A stretch of DNA of 64,000 bases, taken from contig JAHWDD010000006.1 in the NCBI GenBank assembly GCA_023897205.1, positions 2,356,001 to 2,420,000 of the forward strand, read 5' to 3'. The notes under the pieces are model-generated. The model saw nothing but the letters and a program-made list of their open reading frames with translations. It made no database searches and was not told the origin of the DNA. A program made the translations under genes and the position numbers. Shown in pieces: positions 43,726 through 53,890 of this stretch (position 1 is the stretch's first letter; each line of letters starts with the position of its first letter). The DNA comes from Exophiala sp. HKRS030. Lineage: Eukaryota > Ascomycota > Eurotiomycetes > Chaetothyriales > Herpotrichiellaceae.

Positions 43726-45085
43726 ATGGACTCGTTCGAGAAACATGGGCTCGATGAGGACGCATTCGGCGACAAGGGTATATCAAGTCTACGTACCTTT
43801 GATGCATTCCGTATGTACGCAATCCGTCCATGGCTATTGCTCGCCCTGCTGACTGTGACTGTTCTCTCGTTGCGCAGCAAAAACAAAACCAAACTATACG
43901 TCGTCCACGGCGCGTGGCGGGCAATGGACCCTCGCCATCATCATCCTCTGCACATGCCTCACCTTTTCCGAGTTGCGAACGTGGTGGACGGGCACCGAGA
44001 CGCATCACTTTTCTGTCGAGCGGGGAGTCGGGCACGAACTTCAGTTGAACCTGGACGTGGTGATCGCCATGTCCTGCGCCGATTTACACGTCAACGTGCA
44101 GGACGCGGCCATGGACCGCATCATGGCCGGGGACCTGTTGACGAAAGAGGACACGAATTTTGGGGTGTGGACGGACCCGCGGAAGCGACGGCGGCAGCAA
44201 CGCCTGCACGAGTCCAAGGCCGACCGGGAGCGCAAGAGGGCCGAGGAGGAAGATTCGCACGTCTCGCACGTCCTGGGGCACATGAGGGAGAACGCGGCTC
44301 GCAAGTTCCCCAAATCCCCCCGGGTGCCTCGCGGCGCGCCCACGGACGCGTGCCGGATCTACGGCAGCCTCGAGGGCAACAAGGTGCAGGGGGACTTCCA
44401 CATCACGGCGCGCGGCCACGGGTACATGGAGTTTGGCATGCAGCAGCACCTCGACCACTCCACCTTCAACTTCTCCCACCACATCAACGAACTCAGCTTC
44501 GGCCCCCACTACCCGGGCATCCTCAACCCGTTGGACCGCACGGGCGACACGGCCGAGGTGCACTTCATGCGGTACCAGTACTACCTGAGTGTGGTGCCCA
44601 CGATTTTCACAAAACGCCGGGTGAGCACCAAGAGTGGTAGCCTGGATCCCGCGGCCATCCCTCAACCCGTCACGCTCGACATGAGCCCGGACCTGCCTGG
44701 CGGCAGGAAAAAGACGGCCACCGGCCCCGTCAAGCACATGGTCAACCCGGAGAAAGGTCGCGACAAAAAGAGCGTCTTCACCAACCAGTACGCCGCCACG
44801 AGTCAGAGCCGCGAGGTCCCGGGCAACACCGTCCCCGGTCTCTTCTTCAAGTACGACATCGAACCCATCCTGTTGATCGTCAGTGAGAGTCGGAGCGGCC
44901 TGCTCGGGTTGTTGGTGAGGCTAGTCAACGTCATCAGCGGCGTCATCGTCGGCGGAGGTTGGATGTTCCAGCTGACCGAGTGGGCGACCGAGGTCTGGGG
45001 GAGACGTCGCCGAGGAAGGAGGAACACGGGCATGATCGGGGTGATTAATGGCGATGTCAATGGTGATTTGGACCACAAGCTATAA
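43726..45085 (+). CDS. ERV41: ERGIC2/Erv41-like COPII vesicle cargo-receptor subunit
   Basis: Exons are 43726-43810 and 43878-45085, with a 67 nt intron (GTATGT, GCTGAC, GCGCAG) and 430 aa. The N-terminus reads FEKHGLDEDAFGDKGISSLR, and the splice gives TFDAFPKTKPNYTSS. A first membrane helix (LAIIILCTCLTFSEL) follows, then the luminal beta domain starting GVGHELQLNLDVVIAMSCADL. CRIYGSLEGNKVQGDFHI and INELSFGPHYPGILNPLD are the strongest family matches. A second membrane helix near the C-terminus (LLVRLVNVISGVIVGGGWMF) gives the two-span topology. With Erv46 it cycles between ER and Golgi and retrieves ER proteins. The gene is GC-rich in third positions. A possible AATAAA lies at 45404. Confidence 0.95.
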
Positions 45086-45706
45086 GGTCATGCATGAGAA
45101 AAGCAGGCCCAGCATTATGCCTAACGCAGTACATCAAGAGCTATCGTAAGCAGATTATCAGATGAGATGAGAGGGGGGGAAAGATGAGCAGAAACAATCA
45201 TGAAACTCCCCCTACCTACCCTACTTAAGATATCATGTATCCAAACTGAAAGAGAAGTCGACATCATTCCATCGACCAGACCAGACCACATGTCGTAGCA
45301 AGTCGATGGTATCTGATTGTTGATGGTCAACTCTATACAGCGTATGCCACAGAAAACCCGAACTGTCTAGATACCTTGCACCAACCCAATCTACTATAGC
45401 CCTCAATAAAGCCAACGAAATGAAATGTCACCGATGTCAGCGTTGCAGCACATAAAGAAATTGAAATTCTTCATCTATCTTTTCCGTCGCTATCTAGTCC
45501 AGAATCCATCTGTCTGTTCCAAAGGCTAGATCCATGAGCTTTTTTTTGTTATCCGTACATGTCTTCATGGTGTGCAAATCATATCGTGAAAAGTCGTCGC
45601 AAAGCAAAGGCCTCGACCCATTAGCTAGCTTCATTCAACTGTTGTTGTTGTGTGTTATTGTTACATTCTCATTTCATGACCATCATCGCCAACATAACCA
45701 TCATCA
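45086..45706. other. Intergenic region between convergent ERV41 and BUB2 genes
   Basis: It holds 3' flanks of both genes. AATAAA occurs at 45404-45409 on the + strand, 320 bases after the ERV41 stop, and could be a polyadenylation signal. Nothing else is recognised. Confidence 0.5.
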
Positions 45707-47038
45707 TCAAGAAACCTCCCTTCCGTGAGTTACAATGTCTCGATAGAGATCTTCGGGCAACTCCCTCACGATTAGAACCGTCATCTTTATAACCTCGTCG
45801 GCATTGAGGTTGGGGAAACTCCTGAGCATTTTCGCTGGACTTGGCTCGTTCATCAATTTGTCCTTGAGCAATAATAGTTGAGCAACGACGCAGATGACGT
45901 TCAAGTGTACCCCGAAAGCGAACAGGAAATCCCACAACTTTAGCACTTCGGGGAGTGGCGGAGTGCACGCGCAGAGTGTAAGGACGGACGGGAAAGCGTA
46001 GATCTTGGCCGGCAAGGACTTGCTCAAAAGAAAGGCTGAAAGGGTTGGGTTGATGTATGCTAAAATACGGTCGATGAGTTCCAAACCTCTATGCACACCA
46101 GACATGGTGGGCGAGAGATAAGTCGGGATGTGTTCTGTGAGTAAGCAACTCAGGAGTGCGTAGGCTTGTGCTTCAGATCTCGACGCATACAACAACGGTG
46201 CCGACAGCACGTTTATCCCCTGAAGGTACGTGGCTTGAGGAAATCGTTGCGCAAAGTCACTCGGTGGATCCGAGTTCTGCTCATCATGTATCCGCCAGGC
46301 CGTCGCATTCAGAAGTCTTGTAAGACTCGCATCCGTGACTCGTCTCTTGAACAACGTGTCGGTAGCAAGTGTGCGAAACACATCATTCGATATCTTCTCG
46401 TACGCCGGACTCCGACTCCGGTGGATGAGACCAAGATATGTATCTGTCGGCAGTGGTGCAACATTCAGGAGCGTCAACCACAAGTATACCCGATAATCTG
46501 ACATTCCCTCTTTTGTCGCAGTGACACCACTAGTCAAGATCGAATGGCGAAGAAGAGACAACGCTGTAGTTGCTGTTGTCCCGGGAGGAGGGCCATCCCT
46601 CAGAGTCATTTCCAAGCTGGATTTGCGGGCATGGTTTGCAATGTGATTTGAGGATGGAGGAGACGTTACACCTGACTTGCGAGACTTCGGCGGTACATAG
46701 GGTAGAAGGGCATCGCTGTTTGCACGAGTTCGAGAGGAGATGTGGGAAGTCGAGGTGGTGGTAGTAGCGGGAGTGGGTTGATTCAGCTGTTCGCGCGAGG
46801 GTCTCGTCGGAACTGCAGATCGAGGCTTTAGATTGGAATACTGTGTACCCATGTTTACAGAGAAGAGTTGGTTGTGTGACTGTAATCTGCGAAGGCTTCG
46901 TGGTTTCTGGTCGAATGTAGAGAGCAGTGCATTGCCTTTTTCTGGTGATTCGGGCAGTCCGACGGCAGAAGGATCGAGAGGGGAGAGAAAGGCATTACGG
47001 CCTGGGATTTTGAGGGGAGAAACGGATGATGTCGCCAT
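45707..47038 (-). CDS. BUB2: Bub2/Cdc16-like TBC-domain GTPase-activating protein
   Basis: This is an intronless frame of 443 aa from MATSSVSPLK; an ATG three codons upstream (47047) is also in frame. Residues 1-150 are a disordered Ser/Thr/Pro extension that yeast Bub2 lacks. The TBC domain starts near LLRHSILTSGVT and keeps both catalytic fingers: ISNDVFR (IxxDxxR, Arg222) and YLQG (Gln273). The Bub2-specific stretch FPSVLTLCACTPPLPEVLKLWDFLFAFG is split over the C-terminal half, followed by LRSFPNLNADEVIKMTV. With Bfa1/Byr4 it acts on the Tem1/Spg1 GTPase at spindle pole bodies, restraining mitotic exit or septation. It is divergent from the MATE gene, with 0.76 kb between starts. Confidence 0.93.
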   Translation of the reverse strand: MATSSVSPLKIPGRNAFLSPLDPSAVGLPESPEKGNALLSTFDQKPRSLRRLQSHNQLFSVNMGTQYSNLKPRSAVPTRPSREQLNQPTPATTTTSTSHISSRTRANSDALLPYVPPKSRKSGVTSPPSSNHIANHARKSSLEMTLRDGPPPGTTATTALSLLRHSILTSGVTATKEGMSDYRVYLWLTLLNVAPLPTDTYLGLIHRSRSPAYEKISNDVFRTLATDTLFKRRVTDASLTRLLNATAWRIHDEQNSDPPSDFAQRFPQATYLQGINVLSAPLLYASRSEAQAYALLSCLLTEHIPTYLSPTMSGVHRGLELIDRILAYINPTLSAFLLSKSLPAKIYAFPSVLTLCACTPPLPEVLKLWDFLFAFGVHLNVICVVAQLLLLKDKLMNEPSPAKMLRSFPNLNADEVIKMTVLIVRELPEDLYRDIVTHGREVS

Positions 47039-47796
47039 GGTGAGCAAGGTACAAGGTGCTTCACTGACCGGGAAGACGCGTTGGGAGCGGCAGAGTTAGT
47101 GTTTACTGTATGTTGTGAGGTGAAACGATGGAATTGGTAGAAATGGCTGCGGCGACTTGTTTTTGGTGTTGCGCTTTCCAGCCTCCAGCCCCGCTAATTG
47201 ACGCCCAAGTTTCACGCCATCGCACGCGTCTTGAGGGCTGATGACAGGGATACCCGGACAGAGGAAGAATGTATGGCAGGGTCGAGGGGTCAGCATCATC
47301 ATCCTCCTCGCACATGGCCAATACGGAATACTGATGGTGAGCTTCAGTCAGTCATCCACCTCCTCCAAACTCGCTTATGCACAATGGCTTGCACTGATGA
47401 AGAAGCGCACAGGCGACTCCAACATCTGTACTGCCTAGTCTCTCCTCCACCGATGGCGCGAATGGATCGACTCACCCCATGCAACCCTCGGGTGGGTGTT
47501 TCTCTAGGTCCCATTCTTCGAGCCCACGAAGAACTCTCTCACCGCCAACTACAGCTTGACAGTGACAACCAACGAGCCTCTCTTCTAACTGGTCATCCAT
47601 CATCCTCTCAGCAAGTCATTCAGCTGAAGCCTCATCCTATTGATGTAAAGCTCCCCAAGTCATGACATTTGATTCGTAAACTGGGTGTGGCTTTGGTTAG
47701 GGAAATTTTCGTGGGGTTTGTCGCACGCACGTACGCGCAGGGAATACCGAGAATACGATACAGATCCTACCTGTTTAATTTGTTATTGTCACACAA
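47039..47796. other. Divergent promoter region, BUB2 / MATE gene
   Basis: It contains a 155-codon + frame (47198-47665) without family resemblance, membrane segment or periodicity that I trust, so I read the region as promoter and leaders. Confidence 0.5.
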
Positions 47797-49296
47797 ATGG
47801 CTGGTCGACGTCCTTCAGAAAGTAGTGCTCTCCTCAACGAGCATGGAATCGATGATTTTCGAAAGTCGGTGGCTCAAGTCGATCAAAGAGTCTACGGTAC
47901 TTCCACAGAGGAAGAAGTGCCTCTGATCAAGAATACTGAGATTGAGACAACATGGAAAGCAGAAACCGCCATCCTGGCTCGCTATTCTGGACCTCTTATT
48001 TTGACCTATATCCTGCAATACTCATTTTCTTTGGTCACGGTGTTTGTCGCCGGACGGTTAGGAACCAAAGAATTGGGTGCCGCTTCTCTTGCTACCATGA
48101 CCGCCAACGTTACAGGATTATGTGTCTACGAGGGACTAGCCACCAGCCTTGATACTCTCACCTCTCAGGCTTTTGGAAACAATAAGAAACAGCTCGTGGG
48201 TCTCCATGTTCAACGCATGGCACTGCTGGTGTGCGTCGTCACGATCCCCATAGGTGCAGTCTGGATCTGTTCTCCATGGATCCTATCAGCCTTGGTGCCC
48301 GAGAAAGCTGAGGCAATGTTGGCGGGCACATTCATGAGGATCTACCTTCTTGGTGCTCCTGGGTGGGCCATCTTCGAAGCTGGCAAGAGATTGTGCCAGG
48401 CACAAGGGGACTTTACTGCCTCACTAGTGGTTGTCATTGTTTGCGCACCCCTCAACATTCTCTGGAACTGGCTCCTGGTGTTCCGACTGAACCTGGGTTT
48501 CGCAGGTGCGGCATGGGCTGTTGTGATCTCCAACAATCTTCAGCCCATTGTCCTCGCCATCTACGTCTCCTGTTTTGCAAGGTCGAACCTCCAATGTTGG
48601 CCGGGCTTACAGCTTCGCCGTGCTTGCCAAAATTGGGGTCCGATGGTCAAATTGGCCTTGCCGGGAGTCCTCATGACCTTTTCTGAATGGCTTGCTTTTG
48701 ATGTTCTTTCAATTGCAGCAGGCTACCTCGGTCGGGCCAATCTTGCAGCTCAATCAGTACTCATGACAGTCGCGGTGACCATCTATCACCTTCCTTTCCC
48801 AATATCGATTGCTGCCTCGACTCGATTTGGCAACCTGATTGGTTACGGTGCTCTCAACGCTGCTCGACAAACGTGGAGAACACATTATTTGGTTTTTGTG
48901 TGCATTGGCTTATTTGACGTCATTTTGCTGACCTCATGTCGACACGTTATCGCTGCTATATTTACAGACGAGGAATCGGTGCGGACCATCATTGCCAAAG
49001 TCATCCCTATCATGGCCGCTGCACAACTCTTTGACGCTCTTGTAGCCATCTCAAACGCCCTTCTCCGAGGAATGGGAAGACAAAAGATTGGAGGATGGGT
49101 GAACCTGGGAGTATACTATCTGTTTGCACTTCCACTGGCTTTCTTCCTTGCTTTTGGACCACCACATATGGGACTTGGTGGGATGTGGATTGGTCCTTGC
49201 TGTGGTCTCGGTTGTGCAAGCTTGATTATGTTTACGTACATGAAGTTTACCAATTGGGAGAAGGCGGTAGAGGATGCTAGAGCGAGAGAGGAGTAA
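47797..49296 (+). CDS. MATE-family multidrug/toxin efflux transporter
   Basis: This is an intronless frame of 499 aa with about 12 hydrophobic segments. The cytosolic N-terminus (residues 1-55) is polar, with an acidic EEEVPL stretch. The first helix is GPLILTYILQYSFSLVTVFV. Typical MATE sequences follow: GRLGTKELGAASLATMTANVTG and SLDTLTSQAFGNNKKQLVG in the N-lobe, FEAGKRLCQAQGDF between helices 4 and 5, and the C-lobe copy LAAQSVLMTVAVTIYHLPFPISIAASTRFGN in helix 7/8 (read as two blocks), ending in GMGRQKIGGWVNLGVYY. Fungal relatives (yeast Erc1 and Ydr338c) export organic cations or methionine analogues, driven by proton or sodium gradients. The substrate is unknown. Confidence 0.93.
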   Translation: MAGRRPSESSALLNEHGIDDFRKSVAQVDQRVYGTSTEEEVPLIKNTEIETTWKAETAILARYSGPLILTYILQYSFSLVTVFVAGRLGTKELGAASLATMTANVTGLCVYEGLATSLDTLTSQAFGNNKKQLVGLHVQRMALLVCVVTIPIGAVWICSPWILSALVPEKAEAMLAGTFMRIYLLGAPGWAIFEAGKRLCQAQGDFTASLVVVIVCAPLNILWNWLLVFRLNLGFAGAAWAVVISNNLQPIVLAIYVSCFARSNLQCWPGLQLRRACQNWGPMVKLALPGVLMTFSEWLAFDVLSIAAGYLGRANLAAQSVLMTVAVTIYHLPFPISIAASTRFGNLIGYGALNAARQTWRTHYLVFVCIGLFDVILLTSCRHVIAAIFTDEESVRTIIAKVIPIMAAAQLFDALVAISNALLRGMGRQKIGGWVNLGVYYLFALPLAFFLAFGPPHMGLGGMWIGPCCGLGCASLIMFTYMKFTNWEKAVEDARAREE

Positions 49297-50140
49297 AAAA
49301 AAGTGTGATGGAACGAAACTGCAATGGATGCCGAAAGGAAGTGTACAGTCCCTTTGCTGGCTTCTAAACCTAAGATGACTTTAGCGATGAATTTGGATCA
49401 TGCATGGTGGACGGAGTTTTGAGGTGGATTATATGCGGCTACATAGAGACACGGGATATTCACACCAGATGAATAAAATATGCATCTGGAATGTATCAAA
49501 TCAACCTCTACCGGCAATATCAACCGAGCAGCATCTGTGTCTCCCCGTCTCGAATTGGTTGTCATGGCTGACATGATGGTATCTCTGATGGTATCTCTGA
49601 ATCCCCCCCCCCCGCCAGTTCCGTAATTCCTCAATGCGGAATTGATTGCGTTCGTCGACATCCGTGTGTAGCCGAAGCCAACCGACAAAAACATCGTTCT
49701 ATCGATGGTGACGCGCCCGTTCGCTTTGTTTCTACTCGTATCAGTGCCATCCATCACATCGAAATCCTTCTCAATCTTACAACTTGTCATCATGTCGTCG
49801 CGGGCCGCCTTGATCATGGGGCTACTTGAACCTTTTATTAGTATGTAAGCGGCTGATGCATCTATCTAAAGTCATCGAAATTCCTCCTCTTCCGTATGAA
49901 TACTACCTATCAATACCCTTTTCCTTGCTGGAATGTACAACTTTTTGCGATCCAAGGTTACATCTACTTGAACTCACTTGATAAGGCCCATCTATTCCGC
50001 ATGATACATATACATCCTATAGCCTGAGTACCAGTGAAGACCTGTTTTTCCTCTGCTTAATTCCTACATCTCTCACACCCCCTTTCCTCTTCCGTATCGA
50101 CAACCTTTGTTGTTGATTCTGGGACAAGAAACAAAAAACA
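49297..50140. other. Intergenic region upstream of pyruvate decarboxylase
   Basis: It includes a C9 run at about 49605-49613. The last 100 bases before 50141 are pyrimidine-rich (CTCTCACACCCCCTTTCC), as in strongly expressed fungal genes. A 139-codon minus frame (49398-49817) lacks protein-like character and is not called. Confidence 0.55.
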
Positions 50141-52000
50141 ATGTCTTCCACCAAAGTCGACCTTGCCGAATACCTCTTCACCAGACTCCGTCAGATCGGG
50201 GTCAAATCCGTTTTTGGAGTGCCGGGGGACTTCAACCTCACGACATTGGATTACGTGGCACCGGCGGGCCTCGACTGGGTGGGAAATGCCAACGAGCTCA
50301 ACGCGGGGTACGCGGCCGACGGGTACGCCAGGATCCGAGGGGTGTCCGCCCTCGTCACGACGGGCGGCGTGGGCGAACTCTCGACCATCAATGCCATCGC
50401 CGGGGCGTACGCCGAGATGGCACCGGTGGTCCACATCGTGGGGACGCCCGCGACGCACATCCAGGGCCAGGGGCTCTGCATGCACCACACTCTGGGGGAT
50501 GGCAACTTTAGGCTCTTCGCCGACATGGCGGCCAGGGTGACGGTGGCACAAACCAACCTCGTGGACGCCGACACGGCGGCGTCCGAGATCGACCGGTGCC
50601 TGAGGACGTGCGTGATGGAGAGTCGGCCGGTCTACATCGAACTCCCCACCAACATGGTCAAAGCCAGAGTGTCACGCGCAAGCCTCGGGAAGCCGCTCGA
50701 CTTTTCGATCGAGACCGACGAGGGCTTCGAAGACACCGAGGCCGACTTGATCCTGAGCAAGATCTACGCCTCCAAACAACCTTTTATCCTCGTGGACGGT
50801 TTCACCTCGCGGTACGGCATCAGCGCCGAGGCCGACGAGTTGGTCCGCGAGACCGGTTTCCCGACGTCGACCACGCCCTTTGGTAAGGGCATCGTCAACG
50901 AATCCTACTCCAACTTCTATGGCATCTACGCCGGCATCGCGGGGCCTCAGGTCTACATGCCTTGGGCGCGCGGGTGCGACTTGGTGCTGCGCCTGGGCCC
51001 GTTGAACAGCGACGTCAACACGTTCGGCTTCAGTACCATCCCGGACCCGAAGACGTCCATCACGTTCGAACGGGACAGCGTCGACATTTGCGGGACGAGG
51101 TACCAAAACATCCACGTCAAGCATCTGTTGAGACGGGTGCTGTCCAAACTCGACAGGTCGTCGCTGCCCAAGTACACGCCGACCATGGACCTGGGGGACC
51201 CCAAACAGATCCTGGCGGACCTGCCACCGACCGCGGACGACGAAATCATCGCACACGACACCTACTGGCGACGCATGTCGAACTTTTTCAGGCCCGGAGA
51301 CATCATCCTCACGGAGACGGGCACGCCGAGCATCGGCGGGCGTGACTTTGTCCTTCCACCTCACACGACTCTCATCAACTCTTCGATCTGGTTGTCGATC
51401 GGTTACATGTTGGGGGCCTGCGCCGGGGCCGCTCAAGCCCAGAGGGATGGGATGACGACGACGATGACCGATGAGGGTCTTGACGTTGTCGAGACGGCGA
51501 AGAAAGGACGTACGATCCTTTTCGAGGGGGACGGGAGTTTCCAAATGACGGCCCAGGCGGTCTCCGACATGATCCGGAACCGGCTCGACGTGATTATTTT
51601 CCTGATCAACAACGATGGTTACACGATCGAGAGGTGGATCCACGGGATGAAGGCAGACTACAACGACTGTCAACCTTGGAGGTACCTGGAATCGTTGGAT
51701 TATTTCGGTGCCCCCAAAGATGACCCTTCCTATCCGGTACTGACAAAGAGGGCCGAGACTTGGGGTGAAATGAACCTGATCCTGGCGGACCCAACGGTAC
51801 AAGCGGGTAAAGGTCTGACCATGGTAGAGGTGGTGATGGGAAAGGAGGATGCTCCGGACGTACTGAAGAAGTTGGTCGAGAACGTGTCGAGGAGGAGCAG
51901 CGGGGAGTTTGAAAGGGGACCTACCACGAGGACGGGTGACAAGAAGGAGGCTCTCGTCATTCCCACCCCGGACGAAAAGGCCATGAAGGTCGCGGGATAG
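50141..52000 (+). CDS. PDC1: Pyruvate decarboxylase (thiamine diphosphate dependent)
   Basis: This is an intronless frame of 619 aa. It converts pyruvate to acetaldehyde and CO2 in the cytosol, the first step of ethanolic fermentation. The catalytic set is complete: Asp30 (GVPGDFN), Glu52 (GNANELNAGYAADG), His115-His116 (CMHHTLGDG) and Glu496 (GYTIERW). The thiamine-diphosphate motif runs from GDGSFQ (462) to NNDGYTIE (489-496). Compared with yeast Pdc1 (563 aa) it has about 20 extra residues at 431-455, between GAAQAQ and KKGRTILFEGDG, plus a longer C-terminal tail (KEALVIPTPDEK). The insert lies just before the cofactor motif and contains MTTTMTDEGLDVVE. Third positions are very GC-rich, usual for a highly expressed gene. 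The 3' flank is unusually rich in GTAC. Confidence 0.95.
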   Translation: MSSTKVDLAEYLFTRLRQIGVKSVFGVPGDFNLTTLDYVAPAGLDWVGNANELNAGYAADGYARIRGVSALVTTGGVGELSTINAIAGAYAEMAPVVHIVGTPATHIQGQGLCMHHTLGDGNFRLFADMAARVTVAQTNLVDADTAASEIDRCLRTCVMESRPVYIELPTNMVKARVSRASLGKPLDFSIETDEGFEDTEADLILSKIYASKQPFILVDGFTSRYGISAEADELVRETGFPTSTTPFGKGIVNESYSNFYGIYAGIAGPQVYMPWARGCDLVLRLGPLNSDVNTFGFSTIPDPKTSITFERDSVDICGTRYQNIHVKHLLRRVLSKLDRSSLPKYTPTMDLGDPKQILADLPPTADDEIIAHDTYWRRMSNFFRPGDIILTETGTPSIGGRDFVLPPHTTLINSSIWLSIGYMLGACAGAAQAQRDGMTTTMTDEGLDVVETAKKGRTILFEGDGSFQMTAQAVSDMIRNRLDVIIFLINNDGYTIERWIHGMKADYNDCQPWRYLESLDYFGAPKDDPSYPVLTKRAETWGEMNLILADPTVQAGKGLTMVEVVMGKEDAPDVLKKLVENVSRRSSGEFERGPTTRTGDKKEALVIPTPDEKAMKVAG

Positions 52001-52076
52001 GTCGTGGAACGGTCTAGAACCTTTTTCGACCCTCTTGAGAAAGGGAAGCCGGTTGGGAGAGTGTCGAGCAGTGTGT

Positions 52077-52929
52077 GTACGGTACCAGTACAAGTATGGA
52101 GTGTGTTGCATATATACAGATACCGGACAATATGACTATAGTAATGATATACGTTTTGTACGGAGTGATAAAGTATGTTTGTGGCGTGTCGGAAACTAGT
52201 ACAATTTCAGCTACCCAGACAAATGGTACCTTTGTTTTCCGGACTTCTGTGTGCTAAAGGTGTGTAGGGAGTCCGGAGTCCGGAGTATACTGGAGGGTAC
52301 AGCTTGTGGCTCGCCTGTCAAAAAGCACATGCCTTTTTATCCCAATATAGTCTCTTCCAGGTTGTGAATTGATACCAAGTCCTCCGTACCTAACTCTGGA
52401 ATTGCTTCCTCGTGTTATGATGCGGTGAGAGGATGTGGCGATGAATAGTTAGTAGTACCACCGCCTATAGGTACACAATTGTATCATCCATTCAGTCAAT
52501 ACCTCGCCACCGTCTTCACCAGTCGGGTTTTTTCCCCCCAAAAAGTACCTCGTACGAGCACATGAAAATCCATCACCAATTTTAAGGTAGGTAGGTGTTG
52601 TGTGTATGTACCAAAACGGAGTCTCCTTCTTCTTCTTCTTCAGCTTCAGCAGCAAAGGGTGACGCTCAATGTTTGTACCGATACTTTCATTTCTCCGTCA
52701 AATCGCAAAAACATTACGTGAAATCCCAATCGTCATGACATCTTCTTCACGAGTACCAAACACTAGGTGGTACGGGTACTCCGTGCTCCGTACAGTACAC
52801 CCCAAGATACCCGAGAGTGGTTCACACTAAATGAATGACATACTTGTCCTCGGTACAAGTACTCGTAGGTAGTGTTTGTGGCGTGGTGAACAAGCGAGCT
52901 GAGTCAAGTCTCACCATCTGCTACTGTAC
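52077..52929. repeat. GTAC-enriched intergenic block
   Basis: Twenty-two copies of the self-complementary tetranucleotide GTAC lie in 853 bases, against about 3 expected. Five fall within 52751-52800, among them the near-motif TACTCCGTG and CTCCGTACAGTAC. Confidence 0.85.
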
Positions 52930-53411
52930 TTCGTATTTTCCCGCGTCTTCTCGGTTCTCGGCCCATAAAAAAATACAACGATTGACAGAATGGTGGCTTG
53001 GGCTCCATAACGGACCCAAGACCTATGAAATTTCCCGCACTTGCGGTACTAGGGGCTCCTTTGGTCGTCGGAGGGTCCTTGCTCGAGCCTTGTCGAGCTG
53101 AGCTTCTGGCTTCTGGCCGGCGATCTTGGGGGTTTTTTGGCTACGATCTTGACTGTCACACTCCATAGTTCCACGGCTATCGCCGCCGACCCCAAAAGGA
53201 AAAACAAAGTCGCCCATGCACAACACACTCGATTCGAGAAGCTTGGGTCGCCCCTCTGGTACTTGTAGGATCCTGTATTACGACTTTTCGCTTTTCGCTT
53301 TCAGATCTCAGCTAGCCTCTAGTCCTCGCCCCGATTTGACAGGCCCGGCCGCCCGTCTATTTTCGCTTCCCATCAGACCTCATGACTCCATTTTATTTTT
53401 CCGGGCCCAAA

Positions 53412-53427
53412 GGGGGGGGGGGGGGGG
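53412..53427 (+). repeat. Homopolymer run of 16 G
   Basis: Sixteen consecutive G follow CCCAAA; the exact length is likely to vary between reads or strains. Confidence 0.9.
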
Positions 53428-53890
53428 AGATGGCATTCTGCGAAACACATTCGACGATCCAGAGCAGCCCATACAGAGAAACATTTCCTTCGTCAGCTGC
53501 GATTGTCCCCTGTCAATTAATCACTTGGTCAATAATAATGTCCCCTGTGTCCCGTACCCTTTGTGAAATTCAAAAAATTAACAAAACTCCCCGACAGATC
53601 TGATCAGATTCGTATCCATTGGATGATCAATCGGTCAATCCGGTCGCCTTCCCCGATACGAAATTATCCCTGTATCACCTACAAAGATCCCAAGCAAGCG
53701 CCAGGCCAGGCCAGGCCTTCTTCTTTGAATCCTTCCATGATACGAATAGAACACTTGGGTTCTTCTCTCTTTTTTTTTACATCTATATATACCTTGCCTG
53801 TACTTTGTATCATCCTTGCCGAAAAACACCACCAATCGGTCTTTGATGGATGATTGTTGCTGTTGTTGTTGACAAGTTGAAGGGTTCACG

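Larger units (their letters stand above)
52001..53890. other. Intergenic region with GTAC-rich block and G-run
   Basis: I count 22 GTAC tetranucleotides between 52077 and 52929. At 53412-53427 there is a run of 16 G. A CTT microsatellite lies near 52625-52645. Frames here are short and overlapping, and no gene is called. Confidence 0.65.

Noticed and set aside
47198..47665. 155-codon + frame between BUB2 and the MATE gene
   Set aside because: No recognisable domain, and composition resembles translated non-coding DNA; it falls in a divergent promoter region.
49398..49817. 139-codon minus frame upstream of PDC
   Set aside because: It includes a poly-Gly run caused by the C9 tract and has no domain; probably chance.
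53412..53427. G16 run as a possible G-quadruplex regulator
   Set aside because: A single uninterrupted run in a gene-free region; more likely a slippage-prone homopolymer, and its exact length is uncertain.
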